Part shown: positions 23,423 through 31,639 of the stretch, in pieces
Position numbering within the stretch: position 1 is the stretch's first letter
Layout: each line of letters begins with the position of its first letter
Source of the DNA: Nodularia sp. LEGE 06071
Lineage (GTDB): Bacteria > Cyanobacteriota > Cyanobacteriia > Cyanobacteriales > Nostocaceae
NCBI RefSeq assembly: GCF_015207755.1
Contig: NZ_JADEWH010000023.1
Location: 1-51,481, forward strand
Length of the DNA stretch: 51,481 nt
Reading direction: 5' to 3'
Notes under the pieces: model-generated
The model's database searches: none
What the model was told of the DNA's origin: nothing
What the model saw: the letters and a program-made list of their open reading frames with translations, nothing else
Made by a program: the position numbers and the translations under genes

Positions 23423-24265
23423 ATGAAACTGCGGTTTTTTGAGCAAAAGCAGGAGAAGGTTAAAAGAATATTGACCATAGCTGTGGTTACCGCATTGAGT
23501 GCAATTACCAGCATTTCTTGTAGTCAGAACAAAGATGTATTGGTGACAGAAATAGGCGTTAGTCCTCCTAACAGTCGGATAGCGCAAAGTTCCCAAGCAG
23601 GTAATCTCTATGTTCAGGGAAAGAATCAGCACGTCAAAGGTGACTTGCAAGGGGCGATCGCTACCTATACTAAAGTGATTGATGTCGATCCGGACTATGC
23701 GGAGGCTTATAATAGCCGGGGACTGGCTTATTTTGATGCGGGGGACAAGCAAAGGGCGATCGCTGATTACAACCAAGCTCTTAATCTTTCTCCTAATGAT
23801 GCCGAAGCCTACAATAATCGCGGAAATGCCCTCGCTGCTCTAGGAGATCACCAACGCGCGATCGCTGACTATAACGAAGCTATTCGTCTCTCGCCCCGCT
23901 ATGCGGAGGCTTATAATAATCGGGGAAATGCTCGCGCTTCCCAAGGAGACAATAACGGGGCGCTAGATGACTTCAACCAAGCCATTAATCTCAATTCTCG
24001 ATCTGCCATTGCTTACAATAATCGCGGAAATGCCCGCGCGGCTCAAGGAGACAGACAGGGTGCGATCGCCGATTACAATCAAGCCATTCGCCTCAATTCC
24101 AAGTTTGGCCCCGCCTACAATAACCGGGGAAATGCCCGTGCTGCTCAGGGAGACAGAGAGGGTGCGCTCAAGGACTTGCAACAAGCCGCAGGCATTTTTC
24201 AAGCACAAAATAACAATGACTTATATAAACAAGTGATGAACAATATTAGAGAACTGGGGCAATAG
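23423..24265 (+). CDS. Exported TPR-repeat protein
   Basis: This 280-residue protein has a basic N-terminus and hydrophobic signal segment (ILTIAVVTALSAITSISC). Cys33 could be a lipoprotein anchor, though SISC is an imperfect lipobox. Five to six 34-residue TPR units follow from about residue 57, with repeated phrases such as AEAYNNRGNALAALGDHQRAIADYNEAI and NNRGNARAAQGDRQGAIADYNQAI. TPRs form a protein-binding superhelix; partner unknown. The repeats are very alike at DNA level too (GCGATCGCTGATTAC-type stretches), which suggests recent internal duplication. Start ATG 23423. Confidence 0.88.
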   Translation: MKLRFFEQKQEKVKRILTIAVVTALSAITSISCSQNKDVLVTEIGVSPPNSRIAQSSQAGNLYVQGKNQHVKGDLQGAIATYTKVIDVDPDYAEAYNSRGLAYFDAGDKQRAIADYNQALNLSPNDAEAYNNRGNALAALGDHQRAIADYNEAIRLSPRYAEAYNNRGNARASQGDNNGALDDFNQAINLNSRSAIAYNNRGNARAAQGDRQGAIADYNQAIRLNSKFGPAYNNRGNARAAQGDREGALKDLQQAAGIFQAQNNNDLYKQVMNNIRELGQ

Positions 24266-24319
24266 TGACACTCTATTTTAGATTTGTGTCAGAAGCGCCT
24301 CATTTCCCTATTCCCCAAT

Positions 24320-24664
24320 TTATTTACCTAATAGAGATTCAAATTCAGCTTGTAAAGATGTGATGTCTGCCAGCCTAGCGACGAGTATATTCTCATTACC
24401 AGCATCAATTAAACGGATTTTCCAATAACGAATACTCTCGGCGTTGTTTAACCAAAACTGCACGACAGTATCTATGACTTGTTCGGTATTCCAACCCCAT
24501 TTAACTGGTAATGGTTCCACAGTTTCTAATAAGGCATCTAATGTACATTTATGACTAATTAGATATTCCACACCTCGCGGCATTGGTTGGTTTACGGTCT
24601 GTTGTTGATGATTAAAAAATTGCCAAGTAGGAGATACGCCTACAATATCAAAAGTATATTTCAT
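24320..24664 (-). CDS. Conserved-looking cyanobacterial protein of unknown function
   Basis: This 114-residue soluble protein has no signal peptide. It reads MKYTFDIVGVSPTWQFFNHQ, then a Pro/Arg turn MPRGVEYLIS, then WGWNTEQVIDTVVQFWLNN and a final helix DITSLQAEFESLLGK. Balanced composition, a proper ATG and good codon usage argue for a real gene. I recognise no family motif. It is convergent with the TPR gene (54 bases apart). Confidence 0.65.
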   Translation of the reverse strand: MKYTFDIVGVSPTWQFFNHQQQTVNQPMPRGVEYLISHKCTLDALLETVEPLPVKWGWNTEQVIDTVVQFWLNNAESIRYWKIRLIDAGNENILVARLADITSLQAEFESLLGK

Positions 24665-24952
24665 TCCAGTCCTCCCAATGATTAATTAGTTGTGTGGAAA
24701 TGCTTGATTCGGCTGATTAATTATGGCAAAGAAACCTCTCCATCTATCTAGAAAAACTATTTATTTTTACCAATGGCATGGGAATATTCTTTTTGGGAAG
24801 ATTAGCACTCACTGGATGAGAGTGCTATAATTATTTTCAGTTATTTACTGTAATCTTAAACATTTTTGAGCATTATTTAAGAGGTAAATTATATTTTTAA
24901 TAATTTTTTAATAAATGGCAAAGGTGAATTAGCGGCTTTAGCTGCTGCTGGT

Positions 24953-25807
24953 TTGTGGGCGATCGCTTCGGTGGTATATGGCATTGTGGGACAGCATATT
25001 CCGCCGCTACGCCTAAATTTGATCAAGGGGATAGTGGCGATCGCCTTCTTAATTTTGACCATCTTCGTCACTGGGGAATCCTGGCCTATTTCTGCCCCCA
25101 TGCCAATTTTGCTGCTGTGCTTAAGTGGAGTGATCGGTATTAGCTGGGGTGATACTGCTTTTTTGGGGGCGATTAATTACTTGGGCGCACGCCGGGTTTT
25201 ACTTCTCAGCACCCTTGCGCCTCCCCTGACTGCGATCGCCTCGATGATTTGGCTTCAGGAAACTTTAAATATCAGTGCTTGGTGTGGAATTTTGATCACG
25301 ATTTTGGGAGTTGCTTGGGTAGTTACAGAACGAGTTCCCGATAGCAGCGATGATTCCCCCGCGCACCTATGGCGAGGTATCGGCTTGGGCTTATTAGCAG
25401 CGATCGCCAATGCCATTGGCACAGTTATCTCTCGCGTAGCATTTACTACTGGCAGCATTACATCTGTGTGGGCTGCATTATTGCGCTTAGGTGCAGCCGA
25501 ATTGATTCTCTTCGGGTGGATGTGCTTACCCCACCATCAGGCGCAAGCAATATCATTTCCCTACAAACAATCAGGTAAAATCATTTTTGCTACTTGCTTT
25601 GCAGCTTTTTGTGGGACTTATTTGGGCATTTGGCTACAACAAACAGCAATTAAATTCACGGCTGCGGGAATTGCTTCCACCTTGTTACAGACTAGCCCCA
25701 TATTTGTCATTCCTATTGCTATCTGCATTGGTGAAAAAGTTAGTTGGCGAGCGATCGCAGGTGTAATTATTGCCATCATCGGCATTGGATTATTATTTTT
25801 TTCGTAA
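24953..25807 (+). CDS. EamA/DMT-family membrane transporter, start codon unclear
   Basis: About ten hydrophobic segments in two EamA halves (LAALAAAGLWAIASVVYG..., then GLLAAIANAIGTVISRVAF...) mark a drug/metabolite transporter of the inner membrane. The typical pre-helix FISWGDTAFLGAINYLGARR-like phrase and IAICIGEKVSWRAIAGVIIAIIGIGLLFF end are present. The recorded start is TTG 24953, but the reading frame is open back to 24881 and family-like GELAALAAAG precedes it. An ATG at 24915 is one base out of frame (ATGGCAAAGG where ATGGGCAAAGG would fit), suggesting loss of the start by a one-base deletion, a sequence error, or a non-ATG start. Substrate unknown. Confidence 0.8.
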   Translation: MWAIASVVYGIVGQHIPPLRLNLIKGIVAIAFLILTIFVTGESWPISAPMPILLLCLSGVIGISWGDTAFLGAINYLGARRVLLLSTLAPPLTAIASMIWLQETLNISAWCGILITILGVAWVVTERVPDSSDDSPAHLWRGIGLGLLAAIANAIGTVISRVAFTTGSITSVWAALLRLGAAELILFGWMCLPHHQAQAISFPYKQSGKIIFATCFAAFCGTYLGIWLQQTAIKFTAAGIASTLLQTSPIFVIPIAICIGEKVSWRAIAGVIIAIIGIGLLFFS

Positions 25808-25850
25808 GTAGCCGCAGTGCTGCTTGACCTTTTTTGAATTCAAAATAGAG

Positions 25851-25986
25851 CCTCCGGCACGCTGCGCGAACAAAATTCAAAATGCAAAATGAAGAAGAAA
25901 TAAAATTTTGGAATTGATTAATTTTGGGTACAAGCCCCCGCCAAATCAAAGATTATGGCGGTCTTCCCTACGGGACGCTACGCGAA
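25851..25986. repeat. Two related short dispersed repeats
   Basis: CCTCCGGCACGCTGCGCGAA (25851-25870) and CCTACGGGACGCTACGCGAA (25967-25986) are close variants, and both are followed by CAA. Each sits in AT-rich, TTCAAAAT/AATT-type flanks, as expected of short insertion-like repeats. Confidence 0.5.
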
Positions 25987-26261
25987 CAATTAGTGGCGAG
26001 TTCATGCTCCTACTAATTGTCTTTAATTTTGAATTAATAATTTTGAATTGGAGCGTAGCGACTTGACATTATGGCAATTTGGCAGACAAAATTCGTCTGT
26101 TACAGTTTTAATTGAGATATTAGCTGGGTCACTGAGACAAACAGCTTCGTTGTCCGAGGGATAAATTACCTCTAGTCTCAGAAATCCCACACAATTGCCA
26201 GTTGCTGATCCTCGCGCTATAGAGCGCCCCTATATGGTTGATATAGGTATTTACCGAAAAA

Positions 26262-26660
26262 TTGGGTTGAAAGCCCCGTCGTTCTACGACTGCTTTCAAT
26301 TTATGAGTGTACCAATATGCTGCTATACTCATAATAGTGGAAAGGTAATCAACCACTTAAAAAACCTAGCTGTCGAAAGACGAAGCACTGAACCTTGATA
26401 ATTGAATCTATGCGGTTCTACTGCATTGTTCTAGTTTCCTCCTAGCAGTAGGTAAAAGATTCATAGGGGCTAGACGAATCAGCATTTTGAGACAATTTGT
26501 TTCAAACCAAACAGGACTTGCACTAATGCAAATAGGGTAGGGCATACCCGAATTAACGCTTGGGGAGAATCCCACCTCTGGTTTAGACGACGCAAGGACT
26601 CTAGGTTAAGTGGTTTCGTTGAACCAAGAATCCCCGTCGATTTATCACGGGGAGTGTCAA
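26262..26660 (+). mobile_element. Decayed IS200/IS605-type element (ends and tnpB tail only)
   Basis: Left-end hairpins: TTGAAAGC..GTCGT pairing with ACGAC..GCTTTCAA (26267-26299), then TTATGAGT/ACTCATAA (26301-26334), the subterminal structures usual for cyanobacterial IS200/IS605 members. Right end: AATCCCCGT and ACGGGGAGTGTCAA (26630-26660), again a hairpin. Between them, GCTTGGGGAGAATCCCACCT and the frame ending VVSLNQESPSIYHGE resemble the extreme C-terminus of TnpB, where the guide (omega) RNA scaffold overlaps the right end. Only about 400 bp remain, so tnpB is internally deleted. The element is inactive by itself but might be mobilised in trans. Confidence 0.6.
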
Positions 26661-26766
26661 AGCACGAGATCACCACTTCATCGCAACTGGCTAAAAATCA
26701 AACCAAAAACACATAGCACTTCCAGACTGATGCAGTTCAAAATTAAGGATTTGGCAAGTCTAACAA

Positions 26767-26847
26767 TTTTGGATTTTGGATTTTGGATTTTGGATTTTGG
26801 TTAGGGAAGCGTTAGCAGCAAGTGCGAGTATTTTGGATTTTGGATTG
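26767..26847. repeat. TTTTGGA heptad tandem repeat split by a 29-nt insert
   Basis: TTTTGGA is repeated 4.9 times (26767-26800), then interrupted by 29 bases starting TTAGGGAAGCGTTAGCAG. The array resumes in phase with ATTTTGGATTTTGGATT from 26830. The insert resembles short dispersed repeats in size. Confidence 0.75.
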
Positions 26848-26893
26848 ATTTCACAGATAAATCCAAAGGATTGTAGCATTAAGGAACTATTGG

Positions 26894-27142
26894 TCATTTC
26901 TGAGAACTATCATTTATGTATGAATTAGATGATTTCTCCTGCTTGGCTTTTTTGATTAATTCCACATAGACATTAACCTCATTAACTTCTAAATCATGCT
27001 CAATTCTGGTGACGCGCCAATTTTCCTTATTTAAGTAAACTTCCTCTCCTATTCTGGGAGTAAATTGTAAGTCATAGAATTTTTTTAGATAACTTTTTTG
27101 TTTTTCTTCCCATACTATTATTTTTGCTACTTCTTGGCTCAT
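26894..27142 (-). CDS. Small unknown cytoplasmic protein
   Basis: This 82-residue protein begins MSQEVAKIIVWEEKQKSYLK, continues FTPRIGEEVYLNKENWRVTRIEHDLEVNEVNVYVELIKKAKQ and has a Ser/Asn-rich tail. The alternating hydrophobic pattern suggests a small beta-barrel (RVTRIEHDL, VNVYVELI). ATG 27142 has AGGAGAACC-like sequence upstream on its strand (GGAGAACCA). I do not recognise the family. It is flanked by repeats on both sides. Confidence 0.6.
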   Translation of the reverse strand: MSQEVAKIIVWEEKQKSYLKKFYDLQFTPRIGEEVYLNKENWRVTRIEHDLEVNEVNVYVELIKKAKQEKSSNSYINDSSQK

Positions 27143-27528
27143 TGGTTCTCCTGTTTTGCTACTAAATGAAAGTCAGTATTTTGATGCCATCTATAGGGCA
27201 ATTTTATCTTACTAATTCCATGTTATAGCGTAGTTAAAACCACAGTTTTAAAATTGATATTTTGGTAACAAGATAAAATTATCGATTTATACAAAGTCAA
27301 GCATAAGTTTAAGAGGATGTTTGACAATTCCGATTGACGGGAGCAAAACATCCTACAGCACTTTGCCAGTAAATTGTGAAGAAAAGTAAATAAGGCTCAA
27401 ACTCTTTCTCCCCCTGCCCCCTGCCCCCTGCCCCCTGCCCCCTGCCCCCTGCCTTATTCCAACAATAATTATTTACGCCGACCTACTTAATCAAATCCCC
27501 TCCTAGCAATTGGGAATTAGGAACACTT
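27143..27528. other. Spacer with CCCCCTG heptad array
   Basis: This 386-base spacer is AT-rich to about 27330, then carries a run of CCCCCTG heptads (27410-27453, about six units), then CTTATTCCAACAATAATT and the end of the acetyltransferase gene. No gene was seen. Confidence 0.6.
27410..27453. repeat. CCCCCTG heptad tandem array
   Basis: About six consecutive CCCCCTG units, a short tandemly repeated repetitive (STRR) sequence typical of heterocystous cyanobacteria. Related degenerate arrays occur at 36898-36966, 41092-41153, 42542-42632 and 48480-48520. Confidence 0.85.
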
Positions 27529-28110
27529 CTACGTGGTTGCTGTTTCCTGATTCTTCTGTCTGGGATACTTAGGACGACAAGGATTTCCCCAACACACCTG
27601 TCCAGCCGGCATATCAGTAAAAACAGTACTACGTGCGCCAATCACGGCATTAGAACCAACTTCTACTCCTATGCCCACAAAACAATCTGCTGCCAACCAG
27701 ACCCCATTGCCAATGGTAATGCTTCCTGTTTTTAACCCAAAGGCAGGATCTTCAAGATCATGGCTACCAGTACACAGATAACTTTTCTGGGAAATTACGC
27801 AATGTTTACCGATGCGAATTTGATCCAGACTGTATAAAACTACATCATCACCAATCCAACTGTAGTCGCCAATGCTAACTTTCCAAGGGTAGGTGAAACG
27901 GGCGGTAGGTCGAATTAATACATTTTTGCCAATTTTAGCGCCAAATATTCGGAGTATACTACAACGCCAACTACTGAAAGAATGAGGAGTTAGAGGAAAA
28001 GCGATCGCCTGCACAAACCACCATAAAAAAATATACCAACTAGGTCGCCCCCGATCAAACCAGGATTGATCATATTTACGTAAATCTACAAAAGATTGGT
28101 CATTAATCAT
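27529..28110 (-). CDS. WcaF-like hexapeptide-repeat acetyltransferase
   Basis: This 193-residue member of the left-handed beta-helix acyltransferases is closest in layout to the WcaF colanic-acid group. The N-terminal RGRPSWYIFLWWFVQAIAFPLTPHSFSSWR segment precedes hexapeptide rungs IGKNVLIRPTARFTYPWKVSIGDYSWIGDDV, then the active-site region LCTGSHDLEDPAFGLKTGSITIGNGVWLAADCFVG, with the expected catalytic His in GSHD, and VPAGQVCWGNPCRPKYPR-like end (MPAGQVCWGNP). It would O-acetylate a sugar for exopolysaccharide. It is followed by a glycosyltransferase on the same strand upstream (28207-29154), so the pair may act together. Its start codon lies inside GTCATTG repeats. Confidence 0.86.
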   Translation of the reverse strand: MINDQSFVDLRKYDQSWFDRGRPSWYIFLWWFVQAIAFPLTPHSFSSWRCSILRIFGAKIGKNVLIRPTARFTYPWKVSIGDYSWIGDDVVLYSLDQIRIGKHCVISQKSYLCTGSHDLEDPAFGLKTGSITIGNGVWLAADCFVGIGVEVGSNAVIGARSTVFTDMPAGQVCWGNPCRPKYPRQKNQETATT

Positions 28111-28160
28111 TGGTCATTGGTCATTGGTCATTAGTCATTTGTCATTAGTCATTTGTCATG
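28095..28160. repeat. GGTCATT / TTGTCAT tandem repeat at the acetyltransferase start
   Basis: Seven or so units of (T)TGGTCAT, TTAGTCAT and TTTGTCAT lie between the acetyltransferase and glycosyltransferase genes. The array overlaps the acetyltransferase start codon (28108-28110), so the first residues MINDQ are repeat-encoded. The same heptads recur at 41039-41070 and 48435-48461. Confidence 0.75.
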
Positions 28161-28206
28161 AAAAAAATTTTTACTAGAGAAACTAGTATTTTAGATGACA
28201 TAAAAT

Positions 28207-29154
28207 TTATGACTTCTTATTAATTGATAGTAAGCCTTGAATAGCAGCATTTAAGTAACCTATCTGCCCATAAGCATACACAAGTTTGTCAAAACGTTCT
28301 GCCGGATTGGCAAAATATTTTAATGCTTTGTATAAACCCCGCAAAAATCGCTCACTACCCCGTTGCAACTGACCAATATCGGCTTGACCAGCCAGTTGTT
28401 CTCGATAGCACTCACTAATACCTTGCCACCAGCCGCGATTTAAAAACCAGGAGCGTTTGAGGCGTTCTGGAGCGACATTGTGAGCAACTAAAGCTTCGGG
28501 AAGGTATGCCACTTGCCAACCACGCTGGAGGGCAAATTCTGTCATTTGCAATTCTTCATTGGATAATAAGTTTTTTCCGACTCGACCGAGATGAGGATCA
28601 AAACCACCGATTTCATCCAGAAAACTGCGGCGTAGGGAGTAATTCAAGCCTCTAGGGGTTAAACCTGGCTGCTGAATGTAAATCATCCGATCGCCTAAAT
28701 CGTATGCTCCTAGATTGCTGGCTAACCCAGGAGATAGCCAGGGTGGCGGTTCGATGTTGGGCGGCCATAACAGAGTCACTTTCCCCCCAGCGATCGCTAG
28801 TTGAGAATGATTTTGATAGGCAGTATATAAGACTTGCAGCCAGGAAACACTAGCTACGGCATCGTCATCTAAATAAGCGAGAATTTCCGCCCTCGCAACT
28901 CTGGCTCCAGTATTACGGGCTACAGATAAACCAATGGTGGGTTCAAAGACGTACTTAACACGAGGGTCGCCCAGCCTTTGTTCTACCACTTCACGAGTGC
29001 GATCGCTAGACCCATTATCTACGACCACAACTTCAAACTCAGCAGTAAAATCCTGTGCCAACAAACTATCAATCGCAGCACCTAAGTAGGAATCTCGATT
29101 GTGAGTGCAGATGATGGCAGAGATTTGGTGATCTGGCATAGGATAGATTTTCAA
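28207..29154 (-). CDS. Family 2 glycosyltransferase
   Basis: This 315-residue GT-A-fold glycosyltransferase transfers a sugar from a nucleotide-sugar to a cell-surface glycan precursor. Visible: ISAIICTHNRDSYLGAAIDSLLAQ (nucleotide-binding start), VVVVDNGSSDRTREVV, AEILAYLDDDAVAS (the DxD metal motif) and GGFDPHLGR, then EELQMTEFALQRGWQVAYLPEALVAHNV (the ED/acceptor region). It has no N-terminal signal and no clear C-terminal membrane anchor. ATG 29154 and ATG 29139 (MPDHQ) are both possible starts; the second is closer to the family N-terminus. It probably works with the downstream acetyltransferase in exopolysaccharide assembly. Confidence 0.87.
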   Translation of the reverse strand: MKIYPMPDHQISAIICTHNRDSYLGAAIDSLLAQDFTAEFEVVVVDNGSSDRTREVVEQRLGDPRVKYVFEPTIGLSVARNTGARVARAEILAYLDDDAVASVSWLQVLYTAYQNHSQLAIAGGKVTLLWPPNIEPPPWLSPGLASNLGAYDLGDRMIYIQQPGLTPRGLNYSLRRSFLDEIGGFDPHLGRVGKNLLSNEELQMTEFALQRGWQVAYLPEALVAHNVAPERLKRSWFLNRGWWQGISECYREQLAGQADIGQLQRGSERFLRGLYKALKYFANPAERFDKLVYAYGQIGYLNAAIQGLLSINKKS

Positions 29155-29197
29155 TTGAGTGAGTTAATTTCAGTAAAACCTCGTTTCCCGGTTCTAC

Positions 29198-29995
29198 TCA
29201 AACCTGTTGAATGTTACTGTGTAAAACTACCAGAGTTTCTGCCAATTGACTCAGGCGGGTTTCTAAATACTGCTTGCGCCCCAAAAGTTGGCGTAATTTT
29301 TGGTGACGTGCGATCGCCATACTCACAATCGGTAACTGCTCTGATGGACAAGGACGCGACCAGACTTTACCCGCAGCATCCAAACCATGTAGACTATAGC
29401 CAGTCTGGGCGGATTGCTCAGATACCTTCCCACTGGTTGTACAAATTTCTTCTACGTAGTCCATCAATTGGTCAACTTCCCCGTGGCGAAGTGTAGCAGT
29501 TTTTCCCTGTTCTGGTTCTTTGAGATTGGACTCTAACCAGCCATTCACAATCGGGCCTTCTAAGTAAATATCTTGAATTTGCTGCAAATTTGTTTGGAGT
29601 TCTCTCTGCCAACCAGCGATATGTTCCTGAATTTCTTGCAATATATTCATTGCTAATGCCGGATTAGCTCCGTGGCGATGGCTACTGAAGCTAGGATTTT
29701 TGAACTTGGGTAGGCTGGGTGTTTTGCCGCCCATATCTTGGGCTGGAAAGGTTTGCACAGAGTTATGCTGAGGAAATAAATTCGGATCGGCAAAATACTC
29801 ACTGGGGGATTCTGTACCTACTTCCTCTGTTTGTTTTACCGATGAAGCATCTGCACTGGCTGTAGATTCCGTTGCTCCCACGCTAATCCTAAAAGAAAAA
29901 GACGACTTTAAGGAATCACCCGCTTCTGTGGGGGTAGTGCTACGATTCCCTAAATCATGTAAAGTTGCTTCAATACGTTTTAAACCTGTTTTCAT
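29198..29995 (-). CDS. Unknown cyanobacterial protein with low-complexity N-terminal half
   Basis: ATG 29995 is chosen because CAGGA lies 8 bases upstream on its strand; a longer frame opens at 30043 but its added residues (MEIFNTIGDCTFQDIF) are outside this signal. The 265-residue product starts KTGLKRIEATLHDLGNRS, passes through a Ser/Thr/Glu-rich disordered stretch to about residue 120, then has a helical domain NILQEIQEHIAGWQRELQTN to LRQLLGRKQYLETRLSQLAETLVVL. A coiled-coil interaction role is plausible. I know no catalytic motif here. It is divergent from cobU. Confidence 0.65.
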   Translation of the reverse strand: MKTGLKRIEATLHDLGNRSTTPTEAGDSLKSSFSFRISVGATESTASADASSVKQTEEVGTESPSEYFADPNLFPQHNSVQTFPAQDMGGKTPSLPKFKNPSFSSHRHGANPALAMNILQEIQEHIAGWQRELQTNLQQIQDIYLEGPIVNGWLESNLKEPEQGKTATLRHGEVDQLMDYVEEICTTSGKVSEQSAQTGYSLHGLDAAGKVWSRPCPSEQLPIVSMAIARHQKLRQLLGRKQYLETRLSQLAETLVVLHSNIQQV

Positions 29996-30161
29996 AAAAA
30001 TATCCTGAAATGTGCAGTCCCCAATAGTGTTGAATATTTCCAAATGGGGTCGTTTGGTTGATCGCTTTTGCCAATTTTGGCATAAATAATCATAATGTTG
30101 CTCATTTTAGCTTTGATAAAGTTATTAGCAACAAATAATAGCAATTAATCAGGATATAGCT

Positions 30162-30716
30162 TTGAGCAAAGTCATTTTAGTCACAGGCCCGGCAAAATCT
30201 GGTAAAAGCGAATGGGCAGAAATTCTGGCAATACAGTCAGGAAAAACTGTGGTTTACGTAGCCACAGCTATTGAAAACCCAGCCGATGCCGAATGGGACA
30301 AACGTATTCAAGAACACCAAAAACGCCGTCCCTCAGATTGGTCTACACTTTTAGTACCTGTAGAATTATCAGCTACTCTAGCTGATGCCAAGCCAAATAC
30401 CTGCCTTTTGGTTGATTCTTTGGGTACTTGGGTAGCTAATCTTTTAGAACAAGATCAGGATACTTGGAAAAATACCCAGGCTGAGTTATTGGAAACAGTG
30501 CAACTGGTGGCGGCTGATATGGTATTTGTCGCTGAAGAAACAGGTTGGGGCGTAATTCCAGCTTATCCCCTGGGTCGCTTGTTTCGCGATCGCTTGGGTT
30601 CTCTTATCCGCCAGTTAGGGGCAATTTGTGAACCTGTTTATTTAGTCACTGGCGGTCATGTTCTCAATCTCAGCGTTTTGGGGACACCATTACCCAGTTC
30701 TGAAAATTTAATTTAA
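30162..30716 (+). CDS. cobU: CobU adenosylcobinamide kinase / GTP:cobinamide-P guanylyltransferase
   Basis: CobU phosphorylates adenosylcobinamide and attaches GMP in late (pseudo)cobalamin nucleotide-loop assembly, in the cytoplasm. The 184-residue length fits. The N-terminal P-loop VTGPAKSGKSEWAE is clear, followed by KTVVYVATAIENPADAEWDKRIQEHQKRRPSDW, with the RRP-W region that holds the guanylylated His in relatives (here EHQ). CLLVDSLGTWVANLL and VFVAEETGWGVIPAYPLGRLFRDRLG follow. It begins with TTG at 30162, with no better ATG in frame. No cobalamin riboswitch was seen upstream. Confidence 0.92.
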   Translation: MSKVILVTGPAKSGKSEWAEILAIQSGKTVVYVATAIENPADAEWDKRIQEHQKRRPSDWSTLLVPVELSATLADAKPNTCLLVDSLGTWVANLLEQDQDTWKNTQAELLETVQLVAADMVFVAEETGWGVIPAYPLGRLFRDRLGSLIRQLGAICEPVYLVTGGHVLNLSVLGTPLPSSENLI

Positions 30717-30767
30717 AATTAAGTATTCCAACGGCAAAATCTCCGGTAAAAACTTTAAAATTTCGAT

Positions 30768-31199
30768 ATGGCAACCACACAAGAAGTTAAAGAGTATCTT
30801 GCCTACTGGTTTCAGTTGGGTAAGAAAGTCGTAGTTGGCAATGGTAAGGCGACCTTTCTGCCCCAACCAGTTCTGAAAGGCGATCGCTACAGTCAAGAAT
30901 TTGAAGAATGTTGGCAAACAATTCTTTCCCAGACCACAGGCGACTGTTACCTAGAAGGTACTAATGAAACCATTCGCGAACTCCTAACACCCGCTTGGGA
31001 AGTGTCGGCTTGTGGCCGTTGTGAAATGCCAGTACCCATACGAAGCGTGGGGATGCCTGCCTTGTTATGTCCTTGCAATGATTTACCCGACTGGCCTAAT
31101 ACTGAATTACCAGCGCCACGCTCCCCCATTAGTAACCAAGAGCAACTAATACTCATTAGACAACGGCTTCAGAATCATACTTCTACAACAAATAAATAA
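30768..31199 (+). CDS. Unknown protein with Cys-cluster
   Basis: This 143-residue cytoplasmic protein begins MATTQEVKEYLAYWFQLGKKVVVGNGKATFLPQPVLKGDRYSQEFEECW. A Cys-bearing section follows: VSACGRCEMPVP (CxxC) and ALLCPCNDLPDWPN (CxC), ending in a helix EQLILIRQRLQ. The four Cys could bind zinc or iron. It starts 52 bases after cobU on the same strand, so co-transcription is likely. I do not recognise a named family. A hairpin-like T/A tract follows the stop. Confidence 0.7.
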   Translation: MATTQEVKEYLAYWFQLGKKVVVGNGKATFLPQPVLKGDRYSQEFEECWQTILSQTTGDCYLEGTNETIRELLTPAWEVSACGRCEMPVPIRSVGMPALLCPCNDLPDWPNTELPAPRSPISNQEQLILIRQRLQNHTSTTNK

Positions 31200-31639
31200 G
31201 CTTTTTTTGTCGTTTCCTGTAGTTGATGCCATCACAAAAAAAGGCTTTTCTCCAGGACGTAAATTACCAGTAGGCATATCCGCAAATGAGTATCAAAGCC
31301 TTGTACAGCAAGGGTGAAAACCTAATTTTCGGATAAGTCTATTACATTGGACAAACCATAAAACCAGATTTAAACTAAAATTATCACTACATCTCATAGT
31401 CTTTGACTCTCTCTGGTATAAATGCACAGGAATTAAAACTATTCTTCCGAAAGAAACTAAAGGCATCTTTCTCCACAGTTAAGAGACTATAGCAGTCCTA
31501 AATCATTTATGAACCTGTTTACTTCTTCACTTGGCGACCTTGGCGACTTGGCGGTTCGATAAATTCATAAATCAAATAGGATGGCTATATTTATTGTTTA
31601 TGCTTAAATTACCTTGGCAATTGCTACACATTTATTAAT
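31200..31639. other. Spacer before the histidine kinase
   Basis: This 440-base spacer begins with AAGCTTTTTTTGT and ACAAAAAAAGGCTT, which can pair as a weak hairpin directly after the upstream stop. It then has plain AT-rich sequence, and the palindromic repeat at 31488-31589. No coding frame was seen. The kinase promoter should lie between 31590 and 31640 or upstream of the repeat. Confidence 0.5.
31488..31589. repeat. Palindromic-ended repeat, 102 bp
   Basis: TATAGCAGTCCTAAATCATTTATGAA at the left (in two parts: TATAGCAGTCCTA, AATCATTTATGAA) is mirrored by TTCATAAATC and TAGGATGGCTATA at the right. The middle has CTTGGCGACCTTGGCGACTTGGCG, a heptad repeat. It belongs with the 6385-6465 and 23018-23171 repeats by its TATAG..TCCT ends. 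Confidence 0.6.

Larger units (their letters stand above)
25808..26893. other. Gene-free relic zone, about 1.1 kb
   Basis: This contains two short dispersed repeats (25851-25870, 25966-25986), TTGAATT/AAAATTC-rich junk-like sequence, a decayed IS200/IS605-type element (about 26262-26660), and TTTTGGA tandem repeats broken by a 29-base insert (26767-26847). Short ORFs here lie on IS ends or repeats and are not believed. Confidence 0.6.

Noticed and set aside
26129-26804. Several 60-75-codon frames in the spacer
   Set aside because: They coincide with IS200/IS605 ends, hairpins and TTTTGGA repeats, not with any protein pattern apart from the TnpB tail.
30044-30161. Possible cobalamin riboswitch upstream of cobU
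   Set aside because: No conserved B12-box-like string or multi-arm hairpin was found; the spacer is only about 118 bases.
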